A stretch of 64,000 bases of DNA from an uncultured Christensenella sp. (GCA_949948895.1 CATLHE010000001.1:1-64000); one strand, 5' to 3'. Counted from the first letter of the stretch, positions 17,749 to 26,800 are shown. The notes: generated by a model from the sequence alone, not told the origin. Program-made: numbers and translations.

Positions 17749-17786
17749 GTGTTACTAATAGTAACACTATGCGATAAAAGTGTCAA
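17749..17786 (-). promoter_or_regulatory. PadR promoter with an overlapping palindromic operator
   Basis: On the minus strand TTGACA (17781-17786), a 17-base spacer and TACTAT (17758-17763) form a strong promoter. The palindrome GTGTTACT-AAT-AGTAACAC at 17749-17767 covers the -10 box and ends 11 bases before the start codon. A repressor bound there would block polymerase, so autorepression of the regulator-hydrolase pair is the natural inference. Confidence 0.8.
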
Positions 17787-17852
17787 TGCTTTTTTAGTAA
17801 ATTATACAATTGGATCAATGTACGAGCGGGTGAGCGCAATAATTTCACAAAC

Positions 17853-17887
17853 AAAAAGATCCGAGTCGAGGTTTTTCGATTCGGATC
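17853..17887 (-). terminator. Intrinsic terminator of the WYL pair
   Basis: On the minus strand GATCCGA-x-TCG pairs with CGA-x-TCGGATC around an A-rich loop, followed by TTTTTG. It lies 18 bases beyond the stop of the 125-aa protein. Confidence 0.85.
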
Positions 17888-17904
17888 GTGTGTTTGATAT
17901 CTTA

Positions 17905-18282
17905 TCAGTCGTTATATTCGGGCGCGTCGCCTTCGTTGAGTTTAAGCTTATACAGCAGTTCTTCCGCCATTCCCAACTGCATGAGGTTGGCGACGGTGTC
18001 GTCGGTGCCATACATGCCCATCGACGCGTTGACCGCCAATGTCTCGTACGCTATTTCTGCGTCGAGCTTTCGCGCGCGCTCCAAAGCTCTTATGTCGCTG
18101 TCGAGGTCCGCCGCCTCGCGTATCGTTCGTTTGAAGTCGTATTCCTCTTCGTATCTGTCGTCCATGTGCTTAGTGTGCGCAAATACCAGATTTATATTCC
18201 GCGTGCCGTATTCTTTGACTATCGTTGCGTAATAAACGCGCGATAAGGGTTTTAACGGCTTATAAGCCGTCGTAAACGTCAA
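17905..18282 (-). CDS. Small protein of unknown function, coupled to the WYL regulator
   Basis: The 125-aa reading starts with TTG at 18282, inside the last codons of the WYL gene (23-base overlap), and has no clear Shine-Dalgarno site, so translation probably depends on coupling. A shorter form could begin at an internal Met (HMDD, residue 40). The middle is charged and helical (RYEEEYDFKRTIREAADLDS, then RALERARKLDAEIAYETL). It is soluble, with no cysteines. I do not recognise it. A clear terminator after it supports a real gene. Confidence 0.6.
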   Translation of the reverse strand: MTFTTAYKPLKPLSRVYYATIVKEYGTRNINLVFAHTKHMDDRYEEEYDFKRTIREAADLDSDIRALERARKLDAEIAYETLAVNASMGMYGTDDTVANLMQLGMAEELLYKLKLNEGDAPEYND

Positions 18283-19189
18283 GCATGAGTTTTGCCTCGT
18301 CCCGCAATCTTTCCGCGAGTTCGGGCGGGCTGACGACGCGTATCGACGATCCGAAGCCCAAAAGCTTTTTATACAGCGAATCGGTCACGGGCACTTCGGC
18401 AACGGCGTAGAGTTTTGTTCCGCGCTCTTGTATGGCGGAAACGCCCAGCCAGTCCACGACGCTATCGGTGACGGTGGGGAAGAACTCGAATTCCAGATCG
18501 GCATATATTTCGTTGTAAAATTCAAGACCGAGCTTTTCTACGAGCTTGCTCTCCGTTTTTGTAAAGCTCTTGCTTGTTTTGCGTATATAGCCTATACGCG
18601 TCAGCTTGAACAAGCGAAAGTCTCCGCGCAGTCTGCACATGGCGTAAACGTACCATGCGCCCGTTTTAAATACGAGAGTATACGGTTCTATCGACCTATA
18701 TGATTCGTATCCGCGCGAGTCGGTGTATTTTATGTCCAATACTCTGGACGCGTTGATAGCCTCGGTGATAACTTTTATTTTTGGGCGAAGTATAGCGGCT
18801 TGCTCGTAGTCGCAGTCTATGTACAGATCGTCCTGCTTGATGACAAACCCGTCTTTGGAGCGCATTTTATCCACCGAATCGATCTTTTCGGAAATCGCGC
18901 GGTTGATCTTGTCGCCGTATTCGTCGTCGGTGCGGGCGAGCGCGTCTTTTATCCTGAGCGATTCTGCCTCGGAGAAATACGTTCTGTCCAAAACGTAATC
19001 GTCGTACAGCATGATCCCGCCTTCGCGCCCGGCTTCTACGGTGATCGGTACGCCCGAATCTTCGAGCACGCGTATATATCGCGAGACGGTGCGCTTGCTC
19101 ACAGAAAACCGCTCGGCAAGATACTCGCGCGTCACTTTTCTGCGAGTAAGAAGGATCATCATTATGGAAAACAGCATGTCTTGTTGCAT
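18260..19189 (-). CDS. WYL-domain transcriptional regulator
   Basis: From the ATG at 19189 the protein is 309 aa. The N-terminal HTH (TRRKVTREYLAERFSVSKRTVSRYIRVLEDSGVP) precedes the LDIKYTDSRGYESYRSIEPYTLVFKTGAWYVYAMCRLRGDFRLFKLTRI segment, which matches the WYL domain, and a C-terminal WCX-like region. This is the YafY-type architecture that senses ligands or nucleic acid. A longer frame to 19669 is antisense to the next gene and low in complexity, so it is rejected. The start lies about four bases after the predicted transcription start. Confidence 0.9.
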   Translation of the reverse strand: MQQDMLFSIMMILLTRRKVTREYLAERFSVSKRTVSRYIRVLEDSGVPITVEAGREGGIMLYDDYVLDRTYFSEAESLRIKDALARTDDEYGDKINRAISEKIDSVDKMRSKDGFVIKQDDLYIDCDYEQAAILRPKIKVITEAINASRVLDIKYTDSRGYESYRSIEPYTLVFKTGAWYVYAMCRLRGDFRLFKLTRIGYIRKTSKSFTKTESKLVEKLGLEFYNEIYADLEFEFFPTVTDSVVDWLGVSAIQERGTKLYAVAEVPVTDSLYKKLLGFGSSIRVVSPPELAERLRDEAKLMLDVYDGL

Positions 19190-19199
19190 ACGGTGTTTA

Positions 19200-19228
19200 A
19201 TTATATACCTAATTATCCCGAGTGTCAA
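19200..19228 (-). promoter_or_regulatory. Consensus promoter of the WYL regulator, near-leaderless
   Basis: On the minus strand TTGACA (19223-19228), exactly 17 bases, then TATAAT (19200-19205): full consensus. The ATG at 19189 is 10 bases past the -10 box, leaving a leader of about four nucleotides and no Shine-Dalgarno site. An 8-bp palindrome, GACATGTC, lies just upstream of the -35 box. Confidence 0.8.
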
Positions 19229-19376
19229 GACATGTCGGGTAAAGCCGCGTTTTAACGGCATTTTTTGGGACCTTGGCAAAAGAAGCAGAAAAAATCGAAA
19301 AAGTCTGTCAATTTGATTGTAATAAAGTTTAAAGTATGTTAAAATATCAAAGAATACTATTTTATACGGAGTAGTA

Positions 19377-22328
19377 ATGAGTAACGAAGAAACTATGGAT
19401 ACAATCGCTACCGAAACGGCGGACGAGGTAGCTCCCGACGCGTCGGTGTCGGAATCGACGGAAGCTTCGGACAAGCCCGAAGTTTCGGCGGCGGAAAGCG
19501 ATAACGTCGATAATAACGCCGCCGCGGAAGAAAACGCGGGCGACGCAAATGCCGATAAACAAGTGGCTGACGCGGCCGCATCCGAAATATCCGAAAAGCG
19601 TGAAAAACAAGCAAAGCGCGATAAGAACAAGCCCGCGTCAAAGGGCATGAGCAAACTGTTTAAGCTCATTTATTTCCCTGCGCTGGCATTGTTTACCGTT
19701 ATCATGCTCGTTTTTTCGATAGTGGACGGCGTGTACGGCTATAAGCCCAAAGCGTACGGCGAGGGGTATTACCAAAAAGTGCAAAAGCATATAGAAGTGC
19801 TTGCCGCGGATTCGCGTTCGTCGATGACTTCGGGCGGTATTTCTTATGCCAAAGATTATATAGTTTCCGCTCTTACCGAGGGCGGGTTTACGGAAGCCGA
19901 CGAAGAAAAATCGGGCGAGTACGGTAATCCCGACGAGCTTGTGACTACCGTTACCGATTGGCAGACCGTTTCCAACGTTCCCGTGCCTACCGTTACCGTC
20001 ATGACGGCGCGTCCCGACGTGGCGCTTCAAAACGGCATGAAAGCGGGAAGTTTCCTTGTCGGTACGGAAATTACGAATATAATAGCCGCTATCCCGAGCA
20101 AAACGACCAAAAGTCGCGGCGCGGTAGGTGGCAATGCCGATAAAAAAGCGGGCTCGATAGTCATAACCGTGCGTTACGATACGAGACCCGATACCGCGGG
20201 CGCGGCGGATAACGCGGCTTTTACGGCGGTCGCCGTGCAGTCGCTTATAGAGTATGCCAAGTCGGGCGCCGATTTCGACAGAGATATTATCGTTGTATTT
20301 ACCGAAGAACTCGACAGGTCGTACGGCACTTACTCGTTCTTCGAGTCGTTTAAGGGCTTTGACAACGCGGCGGAACGCGCGGAAGTTGGCGTAAGCCTCG
20401 ACGCGTACGGCAATAGAGGCACGCTTGCGCTTACCGACGCTTCGGGTGCGGGACTCGATTATATCAACTCATACACCAAGATCTCGGGCAAAACGTTTAA
20501 TTCTTCGCTCGTAGCAGATTCGATACCCGAATACGTAAAAGCGTACGGCGCGATAGACGCGTTCGGCGACGTGCCTGCTATACAGGTCGCTGTGCTCGGC
20601 GGATTGGACGCGTTCGGTTCGCTCACGGACACTGCCTCCGATATCGGCAAGTCGATTATTTATCAGGAAGCGGATTTCTTTAAGAGCTATGTGGATGCAT
20701 TCGGTAAGTCTACAAAAAAACTCTCGGCGGAAACGGACAGGACGCTTACGTATTTCTCGTATTTTGACGCAGGCACCGTCGCGTACAACGATATAGCCGC
20801 TTATGTAGTGGGCGCGATGATACTTGCGCTTATCGGCGCGGCGATAGCGGTAATAGTAGTTAAGAAAGCGTTTTCCATCAAAAAATTGCTTATTGCTTTG
20901 GGCGTTGAAGCGCTTGTTGTGGTAAGCACGCTCGTCGCTATGTTCGGCGCGTCTTTCCTCATAACGCTCATGCTCACGGGCTTCGGCGTATTGCCCATAC
21001 ACGCGATAACTCAGCTCAGATACTTCAATGCCGGTATATTCATCGCGGCAATGGTGATCGCGGTCGCGTCGGCGTTCGGGTTCACTACGCTCTACAAAAA
21101 GCTGTTTAAAGTGACTGCGTCCGATACTGTGCGCGGAACTGCGCTGTTATTCGGGCTTGTAGGCGCCGTTATGAGCTTTGCCGTTCCCGCATACTCGTAT
21201 GTCGCTTCGTGGGTAGGACTGCTTCTCAATGCGGTGCTGCTTGTCACCGCGTGTCTCAACGGGAAGCTCAAAGAGCGTTTCGGTATAGGCTTTGACAGAC
21301 TGTTCGTGTTTGTATTGCCGATAGCGCTTTGCATGCCGTTCATGATGTCGGCGCTGTCCATGCTGACCGTTATATTGCCGCTGTATATGCTGCCCGTAAC
21401 GATGACGGTGTTTACCGCCATGCTCGGCGTAGCTGTTCCGTACCTCGACCGCACGGCTGCGGTCTTTGATAAGGTCGCCAAAAAACTGCCCATGCGCACG
21501 CAGCGTGTTCAGCGCGTCGTTACCGAAAAGGTGGAAGACCGCGCCAAGAAAGGTAAGTTTACCGAGCGTACCGTTAAACGTATCGACAAAGAAAAAGTCG
21601 CCGTATCGTACAAAAACTATTTCGGCGTCAGCGTATTGGCTGTTCTCGGTATCGTTATAGCTTTGTTCTCGGGCGGGTTCGGCGTAACGTTCGGTCAGAC
21701 CGTTACCGCAACGCATTCGTACGACAGAGCTATCTATAACGACTCGCTCGTTTACGAGTGGGATAAGAGCTCGTCGGGCGAGGTCACGCAAAAGATAATA
21801 GTTGACGATCTCGTGGCGTACAAGTATATCCGCAACGCGGTCACCGATCTTAAATGGGATGCGGCTAACGAGTACTACTACAAAACCGTTTACTACAAAG
21901 ATACGGAAATCATCGCAAATGCGCCCACAGTCACGCGCGACGGCAAACATTACGATATAACGACATTCGACGGCGCGTATTCGTACGTTACGCTCACTAT
22001 CGAGTCGGCACAGCGCATAACCGATTTGAAGATCACGAGCAACGTAACTAACAAAGAGTTCGAATACAAGTTCTTCGAGCAGGAAGAGATAACGCTCAGG
22101 CTCCCGTACGGGTTCGGCAACTTCTCGATAGACGTCGAGCTCGAAAGCGGTACTTCCGCTCCGAGCGTAATCAGATATGAAGAAGTGAGAGCGGTCGCGC
22201 CCAACAGCGAAGACAGAGCAATGGATAATATCGACGAATGGAATGCCGTTCTCAATGCGTACCGCGATCAGGACGTTCTCGATCATCTTCGCGGCGGCAT
22301 CGTGCTTAAGCAGACTTTCAGTCTTTGA
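19377..22328 (+). CDS. M28-peptidase-like polytopic membrane protein, probably inactive
   Basis: The 983-aa protein has an acidic, low-complexity N-terminus (residues 1-90), a membrane helix near 96-118, an M28-type domain near 130-440, a cluster of about eight membrane helices near 475-700, and a C-terminal region near 770-983 that looks beta-rich. The order resembles ERMP1-type M28 proteins. Zinc-ligand motifs are partly lost: VRYDT stands where the family has HxD, GAADN retains the bridging aspartate, TEELDRSYG retains the glutamates, SLDAYG retains an aspartate, and TDTASD stands where the last histidine is expected. Two histidine ligands therefore appear replaced by Arg and Asp. GGAG precedes the ATG. 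Confidence 0.75.
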   Translation: MSNEETMDTIATETADEVAPDASVSESTEASDKPEVSAAESDNVDNNAAAEENAGDANADKQVADAAASEISEKREKQAKRDKNKPASKGMSKLFKLIYFPALALFTVIMLVFSIVDGVYGYKPKAYGEGYYQKVQKHIEVLAADSRSSMTSGGISYAKDYIVSALTEGGFTEADEEKSGEYGNPDELVTTVTDWQTVSNVPVPTVTVMTARPDVALQNGMKAGSFLVGTEITNIIAAIPSKTTKSRGAVGGNADKKAGSIVITVRYDTRPDTAGAADNAAFTAVAVQSLIEYAKSGADFDRDIIVVFTEELDRSYGTYSFFESFKGFDNAAERAEVGVSLDAYGNRGTLALTDASGAGLDYINSYTKISGKTFNSSLVADSIPEYVKAYGAIDAFGDVPAIQVAVLGGLDAFGSLTDTASDIGKSIIYQEADFFKSYVDAFGKSTKKLSAETDRTLTYFSYFDAGTVAYNDIAAYVVGAMILALIGAAIAVIVVKKAFSIKKLLIALGVEALVVVSTLVAMFGASFLITLMLTGFGVLPIHAITQLRYFNAGIFIAAMVIAVASAFGFTTLYKKLFKVTASDTVRGTALLFGLVGAVMSFAVPAYSYVASWVGLLLNAVLLVTACLNGKLKERFGIGFDRLFVFVLPIALCMPFMMSALSMLTVILPLYMLPVTMTVFTAMLGVAVPYLDRTAAVFDKVAKKLPMRTQRVQRVVTEKVEDRAKKGKFTERTVKRIDKEKVAVSYKNYFGVSVLAVLGIVIALFSGGFGVTFGQTVTATHSYDRAIYNDSLVYEWDKSSSGEVTQKIIVDDLVAYKYIRNAVTDLKWDAANEYYYKTVYYKDTEIIANAPTVTRDGKHYDITTFDGAYSYVTLTIESAQRITDLKITSNVTNKEFEYKFFEQEEITLRLPYGFGNFSIDVELESGTSAPSVIRYEEVRAVAPNSEDRAMDNIDEWNAVLNAYRDQDVLDHLRGGIVLKQTFSL

Positions 22329-22351
22329 TCCGTGCAGAATAGCAATAAAAC

Positions 22352-22387
22352 AAAAAGCGGCTACGTCGAATGACGCGCCGTTTTTTT
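22352..22387 (+). terminator. Intrinsic terminator after the M28-like gene
   Basis: AAAAAgCGGC and GCCGTTTTTTT enclose an inner CGTC-GAAT-GACG hairpin. The rest of the 333-bp gap (to 22662) holds only short GC-rich inverted repeats such as CGGCAAAACTGCCG and a probable promoter. Confidence 0.85.
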
Positions 22388-22587
22388 GTTTTGCGTGCGC
22401 TATTATAAGCGCCGTTAGTGTCGTAAGCGTGCGCTTATCGGGCGTGTGTTTCGGTGCCGAAAATGCGCGGTAGTTTCGGGCGGCAAAACTGCCGTGCCGA
22501 GCCGAAAACGTGTCAGAGGGCGAATTTAGGGCGTAAAATGCACATAAATTCAAAATAAAGGCATAAATGTCGTATAAATTATGGTCG

Positions 22588-22623
22588 GAATAGTGGACAA
22601 AACTCAAAACGGTATGGTATAAT
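22588..22623 (+). promoter_or_regulatory. Probable promoter of the GH95-like gene
   Basis: TGGACA, an 18-base spacer and TATAAT, ending near 22623, about 40 bases upstream of the ATG. The -35 box is a weak match. Confidence 0.45.
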
Positions 22624-22662
22624 TTACACGATAAAGCGGCAAATCGCGAGGAGAATTATTAA

Positions 22663-25050
22663 ATGGCAGCAGCACGAAAACCTAAGAATACTTTGAAATT
22701 TTCACGCCCGTCGTCTTGGTGGGGCAGTCAGTGGCGAGAGGCGCTTCCTCTCGGCAACGGTGTGTTGGGCGCGTCCGTTTACGGCGGCGCGGCAGACGAC
22801 TGCATAATGCTCACGCACGGCGATCTGTGGTGGCAAGGTAAGGATTCCGTACTGCAAGACGTATCGGATAAAGTAAAGGACGTGCGCGCCAAAATAGACG
22901 GCGGCGATTTTGTCGCCGCAGAAAAAATACTTTCTACGGAACTCATAAGAAAAGGTTACCGACCTCAGCTTTCGTACCCGTTGCCGCTGTGCGATTTTAT
23001 TATAGAAATGAACTCCGTGCGCGGAGTCAAGGAATATTCCCGCGTATTGGATATGGAAAGCGCCGAGGCGTCGGTGTCCTTTAAGGACGGCACGACGCGT
23101 TTTGTGCGCAATGTGTTTGTCTCGCGTGCGCGCGATATAATCGTTTACGAGATAGCACGCGTCGGTCAAAAGAACATAGACGCGACTTTCCGTTTCGATA
23201 TACATGATAAATTCAACGCGAGAACGCCTGTTGCCGTGAGCGCGACTCCCGAAAACGTCAATAAGAAATGCGAAAACTATTGGCTGTATTACTCGGCGAG
23301 AAGCTCGACGGGCGCCGATTTCGGCGCAGTCGCAAAAATCAATTTCTTCGCGGGAAAACAGGAAGTGACCGACGACGGCATTACCGTCACGGGCGCGGAA
23401 AAAATACTAGTTATAATTAAGCCGTTTATCGAGGCTCAGCGCGAAAAAGCATGGAAGGAATGCAAGGCTTCCATTATGGAGATCAAACTGCCTTACGACA
23501 AACTGCTCAAAGAACACGAAACATTGCATCAAAAGCTGTTCCTTTCGGCGGAAGTCGATTTTGCATGTGACGACACCGACGAATTTGTCGATAATTCGAT
23601 AGCGCACGCCGTGCAGTCGGGCGAGACAGACGCGTCGCTTCTCAATAAGCTTTGGGCATACGGTCGGTATCTTATGATCACGGGTTCGAGACCCGACGCC
23701 AGACCCTTTGCGCCGTACGGACTTTGGTGCGGCGATTATAAGGCGGTAGACGCTCAAATAAACGCGGCGGGCGATCTTCAAGCCGTATACGATATGACCC
23801 AGACGGGCAACCTCAACGATTTTGCAGAAAGCGTGTTCAGGCTTTACGAGTCGGTAATGCCGTCGCTCAAATATAACGCGTCAAGACTTTACGGCTGTCG
23901 CGGTATATTCGTTCCGTACACGACTTCGCCGTCAACGGGGTATCTCGGAGAAGTGTACGAATCGATGATACACTTTACGGGCGTCGCGGGCTGGCTCGGC
24001 AATCTCTTTTACGACTATGCGCTCTACACCGACGATCAAAAGTTCTTAAAGGCGCGCGCGCTCCCGTTCATGAAAGAAGCCGCTACGTTCTATGAAGAAT
24101 TTTTCAAGCTCGTCGATCTCAAATATTACGAATCTTCGCCGTCGTATTCGCCGTTCACTACGCCCGGCAATCTTACGGGAACGGGCGAGGAGCACGCTAT
24201 CGCCAAGAACGCGACGGTAGACTTTGCCGTAGCGAGAAACCTGCTCAAAAACCTCATAGAAGGCAGTAAAGCCGCCGCAGTGTACAAAGCGGAGGTCATA
24301 AAGTGGGAGGATATGCTCAAAAAGATCCCCCCGTACAAACTCAATCCCGACGGCACGGTGAGCGAGTTTATAGACGATCGTTGCACAGACAATCCCAATT
24401 CTCCATCGCTTGCGATGTATTATCCCGTATATCCCGATTATCGTTTGCGCGACAATGCGGAGCTTACCAAAGCGTTTGCCGCTACCGCGCGCAAAAAGAG
24501 CGTTTCCGCAAGAAGCGAAATGACGGCTTCCGCGCTCGCGCGTTATGCGGAGATATTTGCGCGTCTCGGCGACGGCGACGCGGCGTACGAGCAGATAAAC
24601 GCGCTCGTCCGCGGCATGGCTATGAACAACCTCGTGTTTGCGGCAGACGACTGGCGCGGCATGGGTAGCGGAAAGAAATCCATTTGGGCTCAGCCCGTTC
24701 CGTACGTCAACGCTATCGTCACGGGCGCTATCCAAGAAACGCTCGTACAGTCCACGCCCGACACCATACAACTGTTGCCCGCGCTGTTCGGCGGAACGGC
24801 AAAAGGCTCGCTATCGGGCTTCCAGACCCGTGCGGGAGTAGAAGTAACTTCCATGGAATGGGATGTTGCGCGCGGCACGCTGATCGCGAGGCTTAAAGCC
24901 AAGCACGCGACGGTAATTGACGTACAGCTTCCCAAAACGGCAAAAGCGCCCAAAAAGATAGACGCGGAAAAGTTCGACGATTCGTGCGGACTGCTTATAG
25001 GGCTCAAACTTGCGGCAAACCGTCCGGTCGTGCTCGATATAAGATTCTAA
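22663..25050 (+). CDS. GH95-like glycoside hydrolase with altered catalytic positions
   Basis: The 795-aa protein has the family layout of GH95 alpha-L-fucosidases/galactosidases: N-terminal WREALPLGNGVLGASVYGG and THGDLWWQGKDS, a long (alpha/alpha) barrel, and a C-terminal LLPALFGGTAKGSLSGFQTRAG segment. However, the barrel lacks familiar catalytic signatures. SYSPF near residue 494 stands where many members have SPE, QPVPYVNAIVTGAI near residue 677 where FQIDGNFG is usual, and NSPSLAMYYPVYP where HRHLSHLYPLYP is usual. No signal peptide is present, so it would act inside the cell. GAGGAG precedes the ATG. It may be a divergent subfamily with other chemistry, or inactive. Confidence 0.75.
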   Translation: MAAARKPKNTLKFSRPSSWWGSQWREALPLGNGVLGASVYGGAADDCIMLTHGDLWWQGKDSVLQDVSDKVKDVRAKIDGGDFVAAEKILSTELIRKGYRPQLSYPLPLCDFIIEMNSVRGVKEYSRVLDMESAEASVSFKDGTTRFVRNVFVSRARDIIVYEIARVGQKNIDATFRFDIHDKFNARTPVAVSATPENVNKKCENYWLYYSARSSTGADFGAVAKINFFAGKQEVTDDGITVTGAEKILVIIKPFIEAQREKAWKECKASIMEIKLPYDKLLKEHETLHQKLFLSAEVDFACDDTDEFVDNSIAHAVQSGETDASLLNKLWAYGRYLMITGSRPDARPFAPYGLWCGDYKAVDAQINAAGDLQAVYDMTQTGNLNDFAESVFRLYESVMPSLKYNASRLYGCRGIFVPYTTSPSTGYLGEVYESMIHFTGVAGWLGNLFYDYALYTDDQKFLKARALPFMKEAATFYEEFFKLVDLKYYESSPSYSPFTTPGNLTGTGEEHAIAKNATVDFAVARNLLKNLIEGSKAAAVYKAEVIKWEDMLKKIPPYKLNPDGTVSEFIDDRCTDNPNSPSLAMYYPVYPDYRLRDNAELTKAFAATARKKSVSARSEMTASALARYAEIFARLGDGDAAYEQINALVRGMAMNNLVFAADDWRGMGSGKKSIWAQPVPYVNAIVTGAIQETLVQSTPDTIQLLPALFGGTAKGSLSGFQTRAGVEVTSMEWDVARGTLIARLKAKHATVIDVQLPKTAKAPKKIDAEKFDDSCGLLIGLKLAANRPVVLDIRF

Positions 25051-25079
25051 GCCGTATCAGTTATTCAATATCTTAAATC

Positions 25080-25118
25080 AAAAGCGCCACGTATCATTTA
25101 GAATACGTGGCGCTTTTA
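25080..25118. terminator. Bidirectional terminator between the GH95-like gene and dapB
   Basis: AAAAGCGCCACGTAT and ATACGTGGCGCTTTT form a long perfect stem with A and T tracts on both sides, serving both converging genes. Confidence 0.93.
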
Positions 25119-25169
25119 TATATAAATGGGTCAGAAAACAAATCAGTACGGTTGTTGGGATATTTGTGT

Positions 25170-25919
25170 TTATTTGACAAGCGACGCTACGAGATCGTCC
25201 ATGTTGTAGAGCGCGGGGGAGCCGACCGACAACACATAGTCCGCCGCCTTGTATGCGCCCGCGGCAAACAGCTTGCGCGAAAACGCAGTATGCGTTATCG
25301 TTACCGTCTCGCTCTCGCCGTAAAATCCTATCTCGTGTTCACCGACCACGCCGCCGCCGCGAACGGACACTATGCCGAGTTCGCCTTTGTTGCGCTTGCC
25401 TTCACGACCTATAACTTGATCTTTTTTATCTGCGAGCGCATCGGCAAAAAGCAGGGCTGTGCCCGACGGTGAGTCCGCTTTTTGGTTGTGGTGTTTTTCG
25501 ACTATTTCTATATCAAAGCCGTCGCCCAATATCGACTGCACGGTTTTTGTCGCCGCCTTTGCCGCGGCAACTCCGAGGCTCATATTGGGCGAGAAAAACA
25601 CGGGCACGCATTCGGAAAGCTTTTTTATTTCGTCTAAGCCCTTCGCGTCGAAGCCCGTAGTCGCTATCACCGCGGGAACGTTGCGGCTTTTTGCAAGCGC
25701 AACGATCGCGTCGAGCGTGTTGCGTTCGGGGCGCGAAAAATCGATGACGACGTCGTAGTCTACGTTTACCGCGGCGGCATTGCCGAATACGGTTATCCCG
25801 TCCGTAACGCCGTCTTTTATATCGAATCCGCCGGACACGGTGTAGCCGTACTCTTCGGCGCATTCGCAGAGGTTTTTGCCCATTTTGCCGTTTATGCCGA
25901 TAATAAACGCCTTTTTCAT
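25170..25919 (-). CDS. dapB: 4-hydroxy-tetrahydrodipicolinate reductase
   Basis: The 249-aa protein performs the second dedicated step of diaminopimelate/lysine synthesis. The NAD(P) motif GINGKMGKNL is at residues 8-17, and the catalytic segment VEKHHNQKADSPSGTALLFAD near residue 138 carries the family His-His and Lys. It overlaps dapA by four bases (ATGA-type), indicating coupling. It is the last gene of asd-dapA-dapB. Confidence 0.96.
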   Translation of the reverse strand: MKKAFIIGINGKMGKNLCECAEEYGYTVSGGFDIKDGVTDGITVFGNAAAVNVDYDVVIDFSRPERNTLDAIVALAKSRNVPAVIATTGFDAKGLDEIKKLSECVPVFFSPNMSLGVAAAKAATKTVQSILGDGFDIEIVEKHHNQKADSPSGTALLFADALADKKDQVIGREGKRNKGELGIVSVRGGGVVGEHEIGFYGESETVTITHTAFSRKLFAAGAYKAADYVLSVGSPALYNMDDLVASLVK

Positions 25920-26800
25920 TTGATAAGACCTACTTTTTTCATTTCGGCTGTCAATATCGCCGTGTGTTCGGGCTCGAGCTCGGTGAGCGGAAGGCGCGGC
26001 GCGCCTACTTCAAAGCCCAAGATTTGCATGGCTTTTTTTGCGGGTATCGGATTGACCTCGATAAACAGAGAATGTATAAACTCGTTGAGACGGAATTGCA
26101 GTTCGCGAGCCGATTTGAAGTCGCCGTCAAGACAAAGCGCGCACAGTTTGCTCATAAATGCGGGAGCGGGGTTTGCCGCGACCGATATCGTGCCGAGAGC
26201 GCCCATGGCGATAGCGATAGTCGTGAGGCTGTCGTCGCCGCAATAAAGGTCGAGCCCTATATCGTGACAGACCTTTGCCGCGTCCTGAAACTGATCGATA
26301 TCTCCGCTCGCTTCTTTGACGCCGACGACGCCTATCTTTTTAAGCTCGATAAGCGTTTTGGGCGCTATGTTTACGCAGGTGCGTGTGGGAACGTTGTAGG
26401 CGATAACGGGTACTTTGGACGCTTTGACGACCGCGCGGTAATGCTCGACAATGCCCGCTTGCGTGCATTTGTTGTAGTATGGCGTAACGACGAGCACGCC
26501 GTTCGCGCCGAGCGAATGGGCTTTTGCCGCGAGCGCGGCGGCGGTAGCGGTGTTGTTGCTTCCCGCGCCGACTATGACGGGCGCTCTGCCGTGTACGCGC
26601 TCGACAATAAAGCGCGTAGCCGTCTCATATTCTTCGGGAGCGACGGTCGCAGGTTCGCCTGTAGTGCCAAACGGCAGCAGGGCGTTTACGCCGTTATTTA
26701 TAAGATGTTCTATGTATCTTTCGAGTACGGCGTAGTCGATTTTTCCGTCCGCGCCGAACGGCGTGACCATCGCCGCGCCGCAACCTTTGAAAAGTGCCAT
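25916..26800 (-). CDS. dapA: 4-hydroxy-tetrahydrodipicolinate synthase
   Basis: The 294-aa TIM-barrel enzyme condenses pyruvate with aspartate semialdehyde. The GTTGEPATV motif lies near residue 45, the catalytic tyrosine is in VIAYNVPTRTCVNI near residue 134, and the Schiff-base lysine is in VVGVKEASGDIDQF near residue 161. It lies 50 bases downstream of asd and overlaps dapB. Confidence 0.96.
   Translation of the reverse strand: MALFKGCGAAMVTPFGADGKIDYAVLERYIEHLINNGVNALLPFGTTGEPATVAPEEYETATRFIVERVHGRAPVIVGAGSNNTATAAALAAKAHSLGANGVLVVTPYYNKCTQAGIVEHYRAVVKASKVPVIAYNVPTRTCVNIAPKTLIELKKIGVVGVKEASGDIDQFQDAAKVCHDIGLDLYCGDDSLTTIAIAMGALGTISVAANPAPAFMSKLCALCLDGDFKSARELQFRLNEFIHSLFIEVNPIPAKKAMQILGFEVGAPRLPLTELEPEHTAILTAEMKKVGLIK

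Noticed and set aside
19190-19669. N-terminal extension of the WYL regulator to 469 aa
   Set aside because: It crosses a consensus promoter and is antisense to the start of the M28-like gene; the added residues are a low-complexity Ala/Ser/Phe mirror of that gene.
22388-22590. A gene or structured RNA in the gap before the GH95-like gene
   Set aside because: Several short GC-rich inverted repeats are visible, but no convincing frame with a ribosome site and no known RNA motif.
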